Shown: positions 1-9,348, counted from the stretch's first letter. The stretch is 64,000 nucleotides of DNA from Aphelocoma coerulescens (GCF_041296385.1 NW_027183504.1:124001-188000); one strand, 5' to 3'. A program made the numbers and translations. The notes: a model not told the origin generated them from the sequence alone.

Positions 1-305
1 GGAGCTCCCCGGATAAAGTCCCAGGTCCGTTCTTATGCCCTCTGTCTGTTCACAATTGGTGGATTTTGGATTCTTCTTCTGATTGGCTCGCTTCCAGGGG
101 TTCTATTGGTCTTTATCAAGATGCATTTTTGTCCAATCATTTCCCGAGGGTGTCGAATGATTGGCTAAGCGGTCCAAGATGTTGACATCACCTGCATGAG
201 GTCATTTTCTAGTCCATCACGTCATCACATCCCCAATTGCGTCTCCACCTAGTGCTCACACTCCGATATTACACCCAGACAGTCTCGCAATATCCTCCGT
301 TAACA
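1..305 (-). mobile_element. Solo LTR, 5' part only (cut by window start)
   Basis: Equivalent to the left-truncated part of the complete LTR at 11213-11698. On the minus strand the element begins TGTTAACGG at 305. This part is U3-like: four CCAAT boxes on the minus strand (plus-strand ATTGG at 55-59, 82-86, 105-109 and 160-164). No TATA box is clear. Confidence 0.8.
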
Positions 306-600
306 TGCCCATGTATCCAACTATCAACTCCCCTCTTTTCTATCTCCTCCAAACAGTAAAAATCAACACCCTGAAACCAATTCATTTATTACACCGTTGC
401 ATTTGGTTTAGGGCTGAGCATTTAGCAAGGGGCTGGAATTAGGAGAGGCCTCGGCGTTAGGGCTGGGTTTTACATTACAGCTACCATTGGCGTGAAGGCT
501 AAATGTGGCGTTTGCCTTCAGCCTGGCCTTGGTATTGGCTCTGGGGCTGCACGGGTCTGCCACTGGCATGGGATGAAATCCAGGACTGTGAGCGTGTCTA
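306..600. other. Degenerate TTAGGG-like flank, no gene
   Basis: No coding signal. The segment from about 400 contains spaced TTAGGGCT words (for example at 410 and 459) in GC-rich text, resembling the 10900-11212 segment on the other side of the solo LTR. The LTR thus seems to have inserted into one decayed G-rich repeat tract. Small ORFs on both strands here have no recognisable domains. Confidence 0.5.
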
Positions 601-1032
601 AACATGGAGTGAGACTGAGATCAGAATGGGCGTGCGCTTTGGGACCGAGCGCACGCCCAGCGGAAAAGAGAAGACGTCACTGCGGGATGTCCCTGGCATC
701 GTCCCCGCCCTGCTCAGGCACCACCAAACCTGGCGGCAGCTGCCTTGGCCAAGATGCAGGTGCTCCCAGCTCTGGCTGCTCCCGCTTCCGGCTGCTCCCA
801 GCCCCCCTCCAGCTCTGCTGGAGCCCCTTTAGGCACTGCAAGGGTGATTGGCCCCAAACTGGGCCCTACTTTTACTGTCAAATAAAATACATCAATTTTT
901 TGGCATCGACATTTAATCTCGTTTGGTTTTAATCTCATATCTGGCAATATTTTGAACCTTCGAAGTTCTTTCTGGTTTATGCTCAGAGACTTCGCCTGCT
1001 TTGCCTTTCTGGGTCTGAACCGGATCGTAACA
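600..1032 (+). mobile_element. Putative 5' LTR of the ERV (start unclear)
   Basis: Placed by its position directly before the primer binding site and by an AATAAA at 881-886, leaving about 145 bp of R/U5-like sequence that ends in TAACA at 1028-1032. A CRE-like site (about 673) and a reverse CCAAT (about 848) would be U3 elements. No second copy exists in the unit to fix the start, so the left edge is a guess. A 6-nt spacer (1033-1038) to the primer site is longer than the usual one to three bases. Confidence 0.5.
628..658. repeat. Perfect 11-bp inverted repeat (hairpin)
   Basis: GGGCGTGCGCT at 628-638 is the exact reverse complement of AGCGCACGCCC at 648-658, with a 9-nt loop. A CRE-like GACGTCAC follows at about 673. 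It lies in the putative U3 of the ERV 5' LTR and is conserved in all units, so it may be a promoter element or a structured RNA region. Confidence 0.75.
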
Positions 1033-1038
1033 CTTTAT

Positions 1039-1056
1039 TGGCATAGTCGGCAGGAT
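1039..1056 (+). promoter_or_regulatory. Primer binding site, tRNA-Ser type
   Basis: TGGCATAGTCGGCAGGAT begins with the required TGG and is complementary, with one mismatch (A for G at the fifth base), to the 3' end of vertebrate tRNA-Ser of the GTAGTCG-acceptor type plus CCA. A retrovirus uses such a site to start minus-strand DNA synthesis. The same sequence is found in copies 2 to 6 at 12432, 23821, 35211, 46600 and 57990. Confidence 0.75.
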
Positions 1057-1522
1057 CCCCGTAAAATGAGAGTGTTGTTTCCAAAAAATGCATGAATTGC
1101 TAATTCTTATGATTGGATCATTTTAGGAAAATAAAACAACGTACCTTTCTACATTTCCTAACACCTCTCTACCTTTCTTACTCTGTCTTACTCTTTTGTT
1201 TGTTTGTTTGTTTGCTTGTGTGTTTGCACATGCACCTGAGCTAAAACGGTGCTCCCGAGGCCCAGGGTCTGGGAAATTGGCACTCCTGTAGGTAAAAGAC
1301 CTGGGAGTTTGGAAAGTAATTTTGAGACTTGTAACTTTGGTAAACACTAGGTGCTCTCGAGGTGTAAGGAGTAGGACCTCAGAAACCATTTTGTAAGGGG
1401 TGTCCCTCAAGAGAGACTACTCCAGTGTTTGTAACTTTCTTTGGTTTGGCAGAAGAGGAACCTTCCCAGAGTGCAGGGGTGAGACTTTTGTAAATTTACT
1501 TTACGCTGGGCATCCTCTAGGA
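1057..1522 (+). other. ERV leader with TTTG microsatellite
   Basis: Untranslated leader between primer site and gag. It holds a short (TTTG)n tract at about 1195-1215 and a pyrimidine-rich stretch before it (about 1145-1195). I saw no intact packaging-like structure and no clear splice donor; a GTAAGT at 1541-1546 lies slightly further on, inside gag. Confidence 0.5.
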
Positions 1523-1879
1523 ATGATCACTCCGACATTTGTAAGTAACATGGGACATCATACACAAGCTTTGTTTACTTTGTTGGATGAATTTGGTGCC
1601 AGGCCATCTCCTCCAGGGACGGACTGGGCACAAAACTATTGGTATAATATCCAAGCACTCGTTGATCGAGTCTCTGTCCTGCGCACAGGAGCGAGACTCA
1701 AAAAAGGTAAAGCGCAACCAGTGGTATGTTCTGTCTTAGCTGCTGCTGTGCTAGCTGCAGTAGGACACAGAGAGCACCAGCAGAAAGCTGATACGGAAGT
1801 TACTGCTTCATTACAGCATTTGGTTAAAGCATTGCAATTTCAGCTGGAGCTAACACCCACCTCCTCCAGGAAGAGATAA
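1523..1879 (+). pseudogene. gag: gag, N-terminal (matrix-like) fragment
   Basis: Open from the first ATG at 1523 to TAA at 1877-1879 (118 residues); the frame is also open upstream to about 1400 but without ATG. It begins MITPTFVSN and contains a Trp/Tyr-rich core around residues 37-50 (DWAQNYWYNIQALVDRV) and an Ala-rich stretch. Its position as the first reading frame after the leader makes it the matrix region of Gag. Identity is by position; I recognise no motif. The next gag piece is in another frame, so the gene is broken here. Confidence 0.6.
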
Positions 1880-2688
1880 GGAATGAAAAGGCTACTGTCT
1901 GTGTGCTCCGAGAGGAGCTGTTTGCAAGATCAGCAAATGAGGGAAAAAAGGAGTCAGAGCTGGAACTATCTAAAGAAGCGTACCCCCTCTCGGACTTAGA
2001 ATCCTTGCGTAATCACTCAGAAAAGCCCTCAGCCTCGCTCCGTCCCTTCATTAAAACAGAATACACCCATGAGGCTTCAGACGACGACACACCTGACATA
2101 ACCACAAAAGAAATCCCATCTACAGCTACTGAATTGGCCAAACTAAAGGAAGGGTATAGCCAAAGTCCCAAAGAATCTGAAACTGAATGTGTTTGGAGAC
2201 TCTCTCTCACACGGGCTGACCAAATTCTGTTCTCAGAAAAAGAGGCAGAAGGGTACTGGAGGGGCAGGAGTCTTCCTTACCACAGGAGATAACCGTGCTC
2301 CTTGGTCCCTCCCCAGAGAGCTGCTGATTGGGCTGGCAGACTCAGTCCTTCAGAAAGAGAAGATCCCCTGGCTATAGTAAGGAATGTCAATCAGACTGTA
2401 GAAAGTGTACAGAAAGCGGCTCGTTTACAAATGATGCATGATAGGAAATTAACACCACGAGGTGAATCTCCAGTGATGGTGCCTGTGGATCCTGAGAGAA
2501 TGATACCTCTTATCAGAGGCCTCCCTGAAGCTGTCAAACCCATAGGCATGCAGCTAAAAGGACAAATAGAAAGTCTCCCAATTGCAGAAAGAGCTGTAGC
2601 CACCTTGGAGGCAGCAGCTATTTCCCTCAGTCTTAAGCGGGCAAAAGGGAAGGTTTGGACCTGGGGGGGAAGGTGGCACAAGAATTAA
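1880..2688 (+). pseudogene. gag: gag, central (capsid-like) fragment
   Basis: One frame (that of the GTG at 1903) covers this segment, with a TAA stop at 2290-2292 in the middle. The first half is charged and has an acidic Asp run (ASDDDTPD); the second half has a helical, capsid-like composition (residues around KPIGMQLKGQIESLP). Around 2190-2377 another frame gives the more natural-looking capsid text (WSLPRELLIGLADSVLQKEK), so at least two frameshifts are likely. Gag would form the virion core; this copy could not. The only difference between units is C at 2535 here, G in the rest (silent). Confidence 0.6.
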
Positions 2689-3122
2689 TTAATTACGGGA
2701 GAAAATATGGCCCAATTCCTTCAAATACAACTGATTCTAGATCAATTCGGCGCACAGAGTGCAAAACCCTGTCCCCAGCAAAACTCCAAAAGGTAAGGTT
2801 CTCCCCTGGGCTGGGTAGACAAACAAATACAGGGGAAGAACGCAAGGAGAAAAGAAATGCCCTGTGGATTGCGGGCTTACAAAAGGGAGTCCCAAGGACC
2901 CTAATGGATGGCCAGCCCACTAATAAATTAGAACTATTCATCCAAGAGTGGCCAGCAAAAGAGGAACCATTAAAAGCTGTCCCTGCTACAGCCCCTCCCC
3001 TGGAGGAACCACAAGAAAGGGAAGGTGACAGAAAACCCTTATCTTTGCAGAAGGTAAGCCAGGGGGCGAAGGGTGGATTCACATCAGGCGCCTTTCTAAC
3101 AATTCCAGAGGAGACCCGTTAA
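2655..3122 (+). pseudogene. gag: gag, C-terminal fragment and gag-pro junction
   Basis: A 155-residue frame rich in Lys, Glu and Pro, ending at TAA 3120-3122. It overlaps the protease frame, which opens at 3029. A nucleocapsid would be expected here, but I find no CCHC zinc knuckle in any frame between 2600 and 3120; it is either lost or, as in some class III elements and spumaviruses, was not present. Function is inferred from position only. Confidence 0.5.
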
Positions 3123-3721
3123 TAACCTGTCCTACTGGTCCCCACAAAGCCCCGGTAACTTTTTTAGTAGATACTGGTGCTCAGGTGTCTGCCCTTAAAA
3201 TTGAAGATGCCTCCTCACGTGGAATCACTCCCTCACGTAAGAGTATACGTGTCACAGATGTTTTTGAGAATAGCCAAGCCCAGATGACAGCAAAGGTAAG
3301 ACGCTGGTTACCGGCAGAAGAGAAAGCAGTTGACACCCTAATGATTACAGGTGAATTTCCTACAAATTCACTGGGTCTGGACCTCCTAAAGGGAAGGCCT
3401 TGGACCAATGAAGAAGGAAAAATAGGGACTTTGGGGCAGGAAACCTCCCATTTGTGTTTGTTAAGTTCTGCTCCTGCTCTTCCCCCCTCCCTAGTAACCA
3501 ATGTCAAACCTTACCCCTTGCCTTTAGGAGCCAGAGAAGGAATCACACCAATTATTGCACATTTGAAAGAAAAAGGAATAGTGATTGCAACACATTCCCC
3601 TTACAATGCTCCTGTGTGGCCAGTCCGCAAGCCTAATGGCAACTGGAGACTGACAGGAGACTATCGGCGGCTTAACTCAAAATACAGGGCCTCTCACTGC
3701 TGCAGTCCCAAACATTGCTGA
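3029..3721 (+). pseudogene. pol: Protease and N-terminal reverse transcriptase fragment
   Basis: The frame is open from after a TGA at 3026-3028. The aspartic protease active site is visible: FLVDTGAQVSAL, with Asp-Thr-Gly-Ala at 3170-3181, about 47 codons in. The flap region and the C-terminal GLDLLKGR element (about 3376) fit a retroviral protease. After a short spacer the fingers of RT begin (LPLGAREGITPIIAHLKEKG, then SPYNAPVWPVRKPNG). The frame leaves RT shortly before 3690 and stops at TGA 3719-3721; the rest of RT is one frame over. The protease part has no visible break, so only the fusion to RT is lost. Copies 2 to 6 are the same. Confidence 0.88.
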
Positions 3722-5525
3722 GCTGAGAGCTACTAGACAAGAACAAGCTCATCAAATTATGGCCACTATTGATGTCAAGGACATGTTTTTTATGGTCCCC
3801 TCGCAGGAACAAGATCAGGAGCGTTTTGCTTTCACGGGGGAGGGCCAGCAATATACTTTCACTCGCCTCCCACAAGGATTCAAACACTCACCCACTCTAG
3901 CACATCATGCACTAGCACAAGAATTGTCACTCATTCCTCCTGCACCAGGAGTAAGAGTATACCAATACATTGATGGCATTTTGGTGGCAGGAGATGAGAT
4001 TACACCTGTACAAACAACACAAACAAACATCATTAAACATCTAGAATCCCCGGGCTTACGTATTCCTCCTGAAAAAGTACAACTCCCTTCCCTAGAAGTA
4101 AAATTCTTGGGAATCTGGTGGAAAGGAGGAATGGTGTGTATTGCCCCAGACACCCTCAGCCACCTAGACCAAATTGAAACCCCAGAGACTAAAAAAGACC
4201 TGCAGCATGCTTTAGGCCTGCTAATTTTTTGGAGGAAACACATTCCTGACTTTTCAATAATTGCAAGGCCCCTGTATGATTTGCTAGGAAAAAAAGCAAA
4301 GTGGGATTGGACTCCCTTGCACGATGAGGCCCTACAACTCCTAATTTTTGAAGCTAACACATACCAATCCCTAGGTCCTATACATCCCACTGATCCAGTA
4401 CACATGGAATGGCGATTTGCAAGCTCTGGACTGTCTATACATTTATGGCAGAAAGGACCCGATGGTCCTACCAGACCCATAGGCTTTTACTCACGCAGTT
4501 TTAAAGATGCAGAAAAACGATATTCTACCTGGGAAAAAAGTTTATTCGTGGTCAGCACTGCTTTTCAGGAAGCAGAGAAAACTACCCACAAACAACCCCT
4601 GATTTTAAGGGAACCTTTTCAAGTCATCAAGTCAGTTTTGGCAGGAATCCCACCCCCTGACGGGGTGGCCCAACGTGCCTCTGTTTGCAAACGGTATGCT
4701 CAAATGGAACATTATTGCACCATTTTTCAAGTAACAGAAGGAGCTCGCAAAAATCTTCCTCTACAAGATGAGGTAACCCTAAATAGCACCACTGACTTTT
4801 CACCTTCTATGATCCAAGTTGCTCCCCCGTACTCAGAACGATTGCAGAATGTGTGGTTTACGGATGCATCAGCAAAGCGAGAAGGTAAGGTTTGGAAATG
4901 TGGTGCTGTAGCCTTACAAATAAATACAGGCAAGCAAATTGTAACAGAAGGGGAAGGTAGTGCACAAGTGGGAGAACTGGCAGCAGTCTGGAGTGTATTT
5001 AACCATGCATCTGAAACCTCAGACTCTGTATATGTTTACACTGATTCTTTTGCTGTGTTCAAAGGGTGTACTGAATGGCTCCCCTTCTGGGACAAAAAGG
5101 ACTGGGAAGTAAACAGGGTCCCTGCTTGGCAAAAGGAAAAATGGCAAGAAATTCTTGCTGTAGCAAAAAAGGGGAACTTTTTAGTTGGCTGGGTAGCCTC
5201 TCATCAAGAAAAGGAAACCCCAACTAGCCACTGGAATCACAAAGTAGATGAGAGGGCCAGATTAGCCCCACTAAGTAGAAAACCTCCAAGAGAAAACTGG
5301 GATCCATTATTAGAATGGTTGCACTTAAAGCGACAGCACACCGGGACACAAGACCTATACAAGGAAGCAGCAAGCAGAGGATGGCCGGGGACTCGGGAAA
5401 TGTGCCGTACCTGCAGATCTTCATGCGAGCAGTGCCGGACCCGATCAGAGCGTCACCCTTTAGAACAACCCCCCTCACATATCAGAGACAGGAAAGGGAC
5501 TGTGGGACACATGGCAAGTAGATGA
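3654..5525 (+). pseudogene. pol: Reverse transcriptase, RNase H and integrase zinc domain
   Basis: Longest open frame of the unit (first ATG at 3759; 588 residues from there; the frame is open from 3654). Motif A of RT is IDVKDMFF with its Asp at 3771-3773, followed by LPQGFKHSP. The catalytic YxDD box reads YIDG: the Gly codon at 3975-3977 replaces the second Asp, so the polymerase should be inactive. RNase H has all four acidic residues: Asp 4863, Glu 4974, Asp 5043, Asp 5247 (codon starts). The integrase zinc domain follows with His 5322, His 5337, Cys 5403 and Cys 5412. The frame then runs off at TGA 5523-5525, with the integrase core continuing one frame over from 5464. Confidence 0.92.
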
Positions 5526-6147
5526 TATTGGACCTTTTGGAAAGTCTGAGGGCAAACAACACGTGTCGGTAGAAGTCAGGTCAGGACTAGTCCAAGCAGG
5601 AGCCTTCTCTCGGGCAACTAGTGCAAACACATTAGAAGCCCTTAAAATGTGGTTCAGTTTCTTTCCAAAACCTGTACCTATCCAATCCGACAACGGGGCA
5701 CATTTCACAGCGACCATCGTCCAAAAATGGGCCAAAGAAGAAGGGATCCAGTGGATATTTCACACACCCCATTATCCACAAGCAAATGGCATCGTCGAGA
5801 GAACAAATGGCCTGCTTAAGCGATTTCTGAAACCTCAACATTCTAATTGGACTGAACGACTATGGGATGCTGTGAAAACAGTACATGAGCAATGGGGAGT
5901 AAATGGATGTCCCAGACTCACAGCTTTTTATCTGCAGCCTCCCTCCTTGATACCAGCAACATCTAAACCTACAGGTAATCAAAAACCCGCACGCTTCCCA
6001 GGACAGCCTGTATGGGTGGAACTGCCTACCGCAGGAGCTGTACCCATGGTACTCACTACTCCTTTGAACATGCATACCTGGAAAGCAAACGATGCTTATG
6101 GCAAAGAACACAAAATAAGCTCTCGCTGGCTTATTCCTACATTTTAA
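5464..6147 (+). pseudogene. pol: Integrase catalytic core and C-terminal domain
   Basis: The frame is open from after TAG 5461-5463 to TAA 6145-6147. The DDE triad is complete: Asp at 5521 (in WQVDD), Asp at 5689 (in QSDNGAHF) and Glu at 5797 (in NGIVERTNG), the last two 35 residues apart as in retroviral integrases. The C-terminal part (PVWVELPTAG up to SRWLIPTF) fits the DNA-binding domain. It would join viral DNA to host DNA, but is separated from its zinc domain by the frameshift in the overlap 5464-5525. The GTG at 5563 is not a likely start; this is an internal pol segment. Confidence 0.88.
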
Positions 6148-6175
6148 TATTAGCCCTGAAAGGGGCTGGACAGAC

Positions 6176-6194
6176 TTTTTCTTGTCTTTCACAG
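6176..6194 (+). promoter_or_regulatory. Candidate env splice acceptor
   Basis: A pyrimidine-rich tract ends in TTTCACAG at 6187-6194, directly after the pol stop and before the env leader. This is where a subgenomic env mRNA would be spliced. It is followed by GTAAC, so the AG|G junction resembles both acceptor and donor. Assigned by position and consensus only. Confidence 0.45.
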
Positions 6195-6257
6195 GTAACT
6201 GAACAACAGGAGAAAAAAATATTCAGGACTGTGCATGAAAAACCTCAGATACGAACT

Positions 6258-6419
6258 ATGCTTCGGTTTACTGGTAATTCTGATTGTAACATGTTAGCTC
6301 TATTTTTATGCTTATTTACCTTGTGCATGTGCTCAGCAGAGCTAGCTAGCAGAGCTAGATCAAAGGAAGCTTGCCTGGAAATTAGGAAAAGGGTTTGCAA
6401 AAATATGGAATCCTACTGA
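6258..6419 (+). pseudogene. env: env leader fragment
   Basis: From ATG 6258 to TGA 6417-6419. It holds a hydrophobic, Cys/Leu-rich segment (MLALFLCLFTLCMCS, from ATG 6291) that looks like a signal peptide. A second hydrophobic leader, from ATG 6235 in the next frame, stops at TAG 6295-6297; that other frame is the one used by the surface-subunit fragment downstream. Which leader was the original is not certain. A 13-bp tandem duplication (6335-6347 and 6348-6360, 12 of 13 bases alike) lies where the frames separate. Confidence 0.6.
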
Positions 6420-6942
6420 TCAAGGTGTATGTGTAACATTACCTGATTCTGCTGAACCGGGATTGCCATCTTACATAGTACCCTTGAATTTATCTTTTGT
6501 CCTCAATATGACTAGTGTGGCAGCTCCATTGCCTCTACCTGAACAGTGGACAAGTAAGAAAAATGGAGCCCAAGTTGAGTGCAGAGGTACCCCTATAGTA
6601 CATAACCTTTACCAAACATATGACCCACCTTCTGATGCACCTCATGAAGGACAGTTGCACCAGAAATATTGTAGAACTAGGCGTCCAAAGGTAAATAGAA
6701 CCATCTTATCTCAAATTGAATCCCCTCACCCAGCCATCAAATTAGATAAAAGTAAATTCAGCCCTGAGACAATAACCTTTGAGGAATATAATGCTAAACA
6801 GCCCTGCCTTGTTTACCCATGGGATCCACGGTTTGACCCACTCTACACACCAGATGTAGATGAAGGCAAATATAGCACAGTTTTTAACCCCTCCTGCTGT
6901 GGTCAACTTCCGAACATAACGAATAGAACCCCAATCGACTGA
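6346..6942 (+). pseudogene. env: env surface subunit, N-terminal fragment
   Basis: Frame open from after TAG 6343-6345 to TGA 6940-6942. It has several N-glycosylation sequons (NLS, NMT, NRT twice) and paired Cys residues, as expected of an extracellular surface glycoprotein that binds the receptor. The receptor cannot be predicted. The frame ends well before the transmembrane subunit, so it would give at most a truncated product without anchor. Identical in copies 1 to 5; copy 6 has one base change near the end. Confidence 0.65.
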
Positions 6943-6995
6943 CAACATTTAATGTGGGCATGGTCTGTACAAACAGTTCTTAAAGGTAAATTTAG

Positions 6996-7667
6996 AGACT
7001 AAAAAAGACTACAAAAGAAGATAGTCCTCTAGTCAATTGCTCAAAGGTGATAACATGCAAAGAAGGACCAGGAGATCCTCCAGAAACATGGTTTTCACTT
7101 AGAATTCGAACATTAGGAACTGATGTGTGTACTTGTTGGGGATACCTCTCAAGAGGCTGGAGAAATCAAGATGAGTCCTGTAACTCCTCCTACAAATACC
7201 TTCTCAACCCATGTGGAGTTCCTTTTACCCACTACCCAGTCCGTGGGACTCCAATCAATACTAAGCCAGAAATCACCATCCTTGATTTTGCAGATGCAAC
7301 TAAGTGGAAAACTGCAAAATATATAGCCTCTCTTGGAATGGCTTGGGGATGCTCTGATGAGATATTTTATTCACATTTGTCATTAGAACAACATGCTGGA
7401 CTTAGGTGTGGAATTGGAATTCCCTCCCTTTGCCCCAGACGTATTTTTACTTTCACCAAAGTGTCTAAAGAACGTCACTGTCGTAGTGTTCCCTCTTCAA
7501 AGGCAACACAAAGAGCAGAATGGGCAATTCAAGGAGTTGACATTCCAGATTACTATACCACTGGACAAAAAGTATCTCTATTTCTGGAAAATTTCTTTAC
7601 TCCCTATGTTACCTTTAAAAGACACCAGTTCGTATTAGAAGATATTACCTGGCAATTAAGTATATGA
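6996..7667 (+). pseudogene. env: env surface subunit, C-terminal fragment
   Basis: Frame open from after TAG 6993-6995 to TGA 7665-7667. It has many Cys residues (CTCWGYL, SLCPRRIF) and sequons, but I find neither a furin-type cleavage site nor a clear fusion peptide before the transmembrane part. Copy 2 differs by Gln to Glu at 18959 and copy 4 by Ser to Pro at 41501. The frame is the same as that of the transmembrane fragment, separated by a single stop codon. Confidence 0.65.
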
Positions 7668-8138
7668 AGCAATTGGACACAAGATGCATTTGGAGAATTA
7701 TACACCCAAGTCCAGCAAAATACTAAAATGACCCTGCAAAATAGATTAGCTTTAGATATGGTATTGTTAAAAGAACAAGGAGTTTGTGGGATGTTCAATA
7801 GAACAGAAACTGAGGGTTGTATTACAATTCATAATGCCTCTAGCTCCGCTGAGGAGGCATGAGCTAAGATGAGAGAAATAAGTAATCATACTAGAAATTT
7901 GTTTCATGCAATGCAACCGCGAGAAGTATTTGATAGTTCATGGGTCACTACCATCCTAAAGTATTTTGGGCTCACAGGGTGGGGAAAATGGTTAGCACAA
8001 CTTGCAATAACAATTGCTACTGGAATTGCATTGCTAATCGTTGGTATTGGCCGGGTTAAATGCATGATACAACACTTACTCCTTTCCTTCTCCCCCTCTG
8101 TACGCTGTATTCAAATCACCACCACCGAAGAAGGCTGA
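7668..8138 (+). pseudogene. env: env transmembrane subunit fragment
   Basis: Runs in the same frame as the preceding fragment, with another TGA at 7860-7862. The helical region beginning LQNRLALD at about 7734, followed by Cys codons at 7785 and 7818, is the hallmark of gammaretrovirus-type transmembrane subunits. A membrane anchor (LAITIATGIALLIVGIG) lies at about 7999-8050, then a short tail to TGA 8136-8138. The end of the tail (ITTTEEG) may already be foreign sequence, since the junction to non-viral DNA lies around 8100-8140. Position 7918 is C in type A units and T in type B units (Pro versus Leu). Confidence 0.75.
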
Positions 8139-8608
8139 CCCTTGCCTCTCCCCCCCCCCACCACCACCACCACTGCCTGCTGCGAGACACTCTGAGGCCT
8201 CCTGGAGCCGACGCCGCCCGCCTGAGGAGAACCCCCCGAACCTGCAGCCCTGGAGCGGAACCACGAGTGAGTTGTGGAACCCCTCCCCTGCTGCTGCGTG
8301 CCGTGCTGAGAGCACCGGGAGTGGGCCAAGGCTCGGCTGCAGCGACCGGGCACCGCGCCTGCAACTCGGAGGACGGGCGGCCGCCTTGCAGCCAAACTGC
8401 TCCCAAGATCAGAGGAGGCAGATAAGACGCTTCCAACTGCTTCGCTCCCCCCACCCCATCTCGGCGGCACTAAAGGTAGCACAGTGAGCTGCTGCTCAGA
8501 CGGACCTTCCCTTCTCTTTTTTTTTTTTTTTCTTTTTCCTTTTTTGTAATTGGGAGACATTGCCAGCATGGGCGCAGAGTTTCAGCACCAAAAGACCCCG
8601 TACTACAG
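8139..8608 (+). other. GC-rich first-exon-like segment with ATG and splice donor
   Basis: Starts with a C-run/ACC tract, continues as a CpG-rich 5'UTR-like segment and ends in a pyrimidine tract (about 8505-8545, with 14 or more T). ATG 8568 is in a good context (GCCAGCATGG) and opens 13 codons, MGAEFQHQKTPYY, then CAG|GTATGG, a consensus splice donor at 8609. Another donor-like GTGAGT is at 8267. It looks like the first exon of a host gene captured beside the ERV; no matching downstream exon is seen in the unit. The MGA-x-F start and long T tract recall MARCKS-family genes, but this is a weak hint; it lacks the Ser usual at residue 6. Confidence 0.4.
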
Positions 8609-9348
8609 GTATGGACTTGCTTTTTAACAAAAAAAGGCATAAAATACGACCAACAGGCTTTAACACCCTTAAGCACATGGTGTAAGAGCCACAGACTAGA
8701 CGGCTCCGAGGGGACTGCCCTGGGCTTGGAAAGGTTGAAGCAGGCTGGTAAAATTAGAATCGAAGTGGCTCCCACAGGAGATGAGACAGCTATTAATGTG
8801 CTAAAGCCTTGGAGGCTCCTTTAAAAAGGAGAATAATGCAAGGATGACGGTGGGAACACGGCGGGCGCCGCCCACTGAGGCCGGCAGCGAGGAGAGGGCG
8901 CCGGGAGAGGCAGCGGGAGGCGTGGCCGCAGCACCGGGCGCGCAAGAGAGCACCGCGGCCGAGCAGCCTTTCCGCCAACTGCACATCCTGGTCCCTCTCG
9001 CCCTGGGAAATGCGTGTGGGGGCTGGGGCCAGGGGGGCTCCGTCCCTCTCAGCCCTGGGGTGACTGCCCCGAGTATCTCCCGCCATGACTTGGACAGAGA
9101 TCCCCCCAGTCCCGATCGTTCCCCGACAGGAGAGGCCTGAAGACACCACAGGACCCCCCAGGATGCAGAGGGACGGAGACAGCCTCGGGCCATGCGTGCT
9201 CCTCACCCCAGCTGAGGCCGGGGGGGCTCCGGCCTCCTCTCCCACGGGGAAGGCGGGGGCTTTGGGATTTGTTTGCATCGCAAGCCACTCGCTGGGAGAG
9301 CAAAGATCACTCAAGGCATTTGATGTGATTTTTGCCAATTTTATTTTG
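8609..9348. other. Non-coding GC-rich stretch, no gene supported
   Basis: AT-rich intron-like text to about 8840, with a small hairpin CTCCTTT/AAAGGAG at about 8816-8831, then CpG-rich DNA to about 9250. Open frames on both strands (for example 8844-9140 plus and 8793-9338 minus) are what GC-rich DNA gives by chance and hold no domain. T9185 is an A/B marker (C in type B). Confidence 0.5.

Larger units (their letters stand above)
600..8138 (+). mobile_element. Defective endogenous retrovirus, copy 1
   Basis: The order is LTR-like sequence, primer binding site, gag, pro, RT, RNase H, integrase, env, all on the plus strand. The 3' LTR is missing: after the env stop at 8136-8138 there is no polypurine tract and nothing resembling the sequence upstream of the primer site. 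Domain order and a gammaretrovirus-type env transmembrane subunit are directly visible. The tRNA-Ser primer and the style of the RT suggest a class III (ERV-L/ERV-S-like) pol with env, but that placement is inference. The left boundary is uncertain by some hundred bases. The element carries frameshifts in gag, RT, integrase and env plus several stops, all shared by every copy. Confidence 0.93.

Noticed and set aside
1039..1056. tRNA-Ser gene
   Set aside because: Only the 18 nt complementary to a tRNA 3' end are present; no cloverleaf or internal promoter boxes.
1195..1215. TTTG tract as a notable repeat
   Set aside because: Short, ordinary microsatellite, equal in all units.
3905..4480. 191-codon antisense ORF over RT
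   Set aside because: Shadow of the RT frame; no domain, no initiation context.
7665..7862. TGA recoding in env
   Set aside because: TAG and TAA stops plus true frameshifts elsewhere in the element show ordinary decay, so no special reading of TGA is needed.
8111..8569. Minus-strand ORF with Val/Gly runs
   Set aside because: Low-complexity translation of the C-run and T-run tracts; its length changes with the A/B tract difference.
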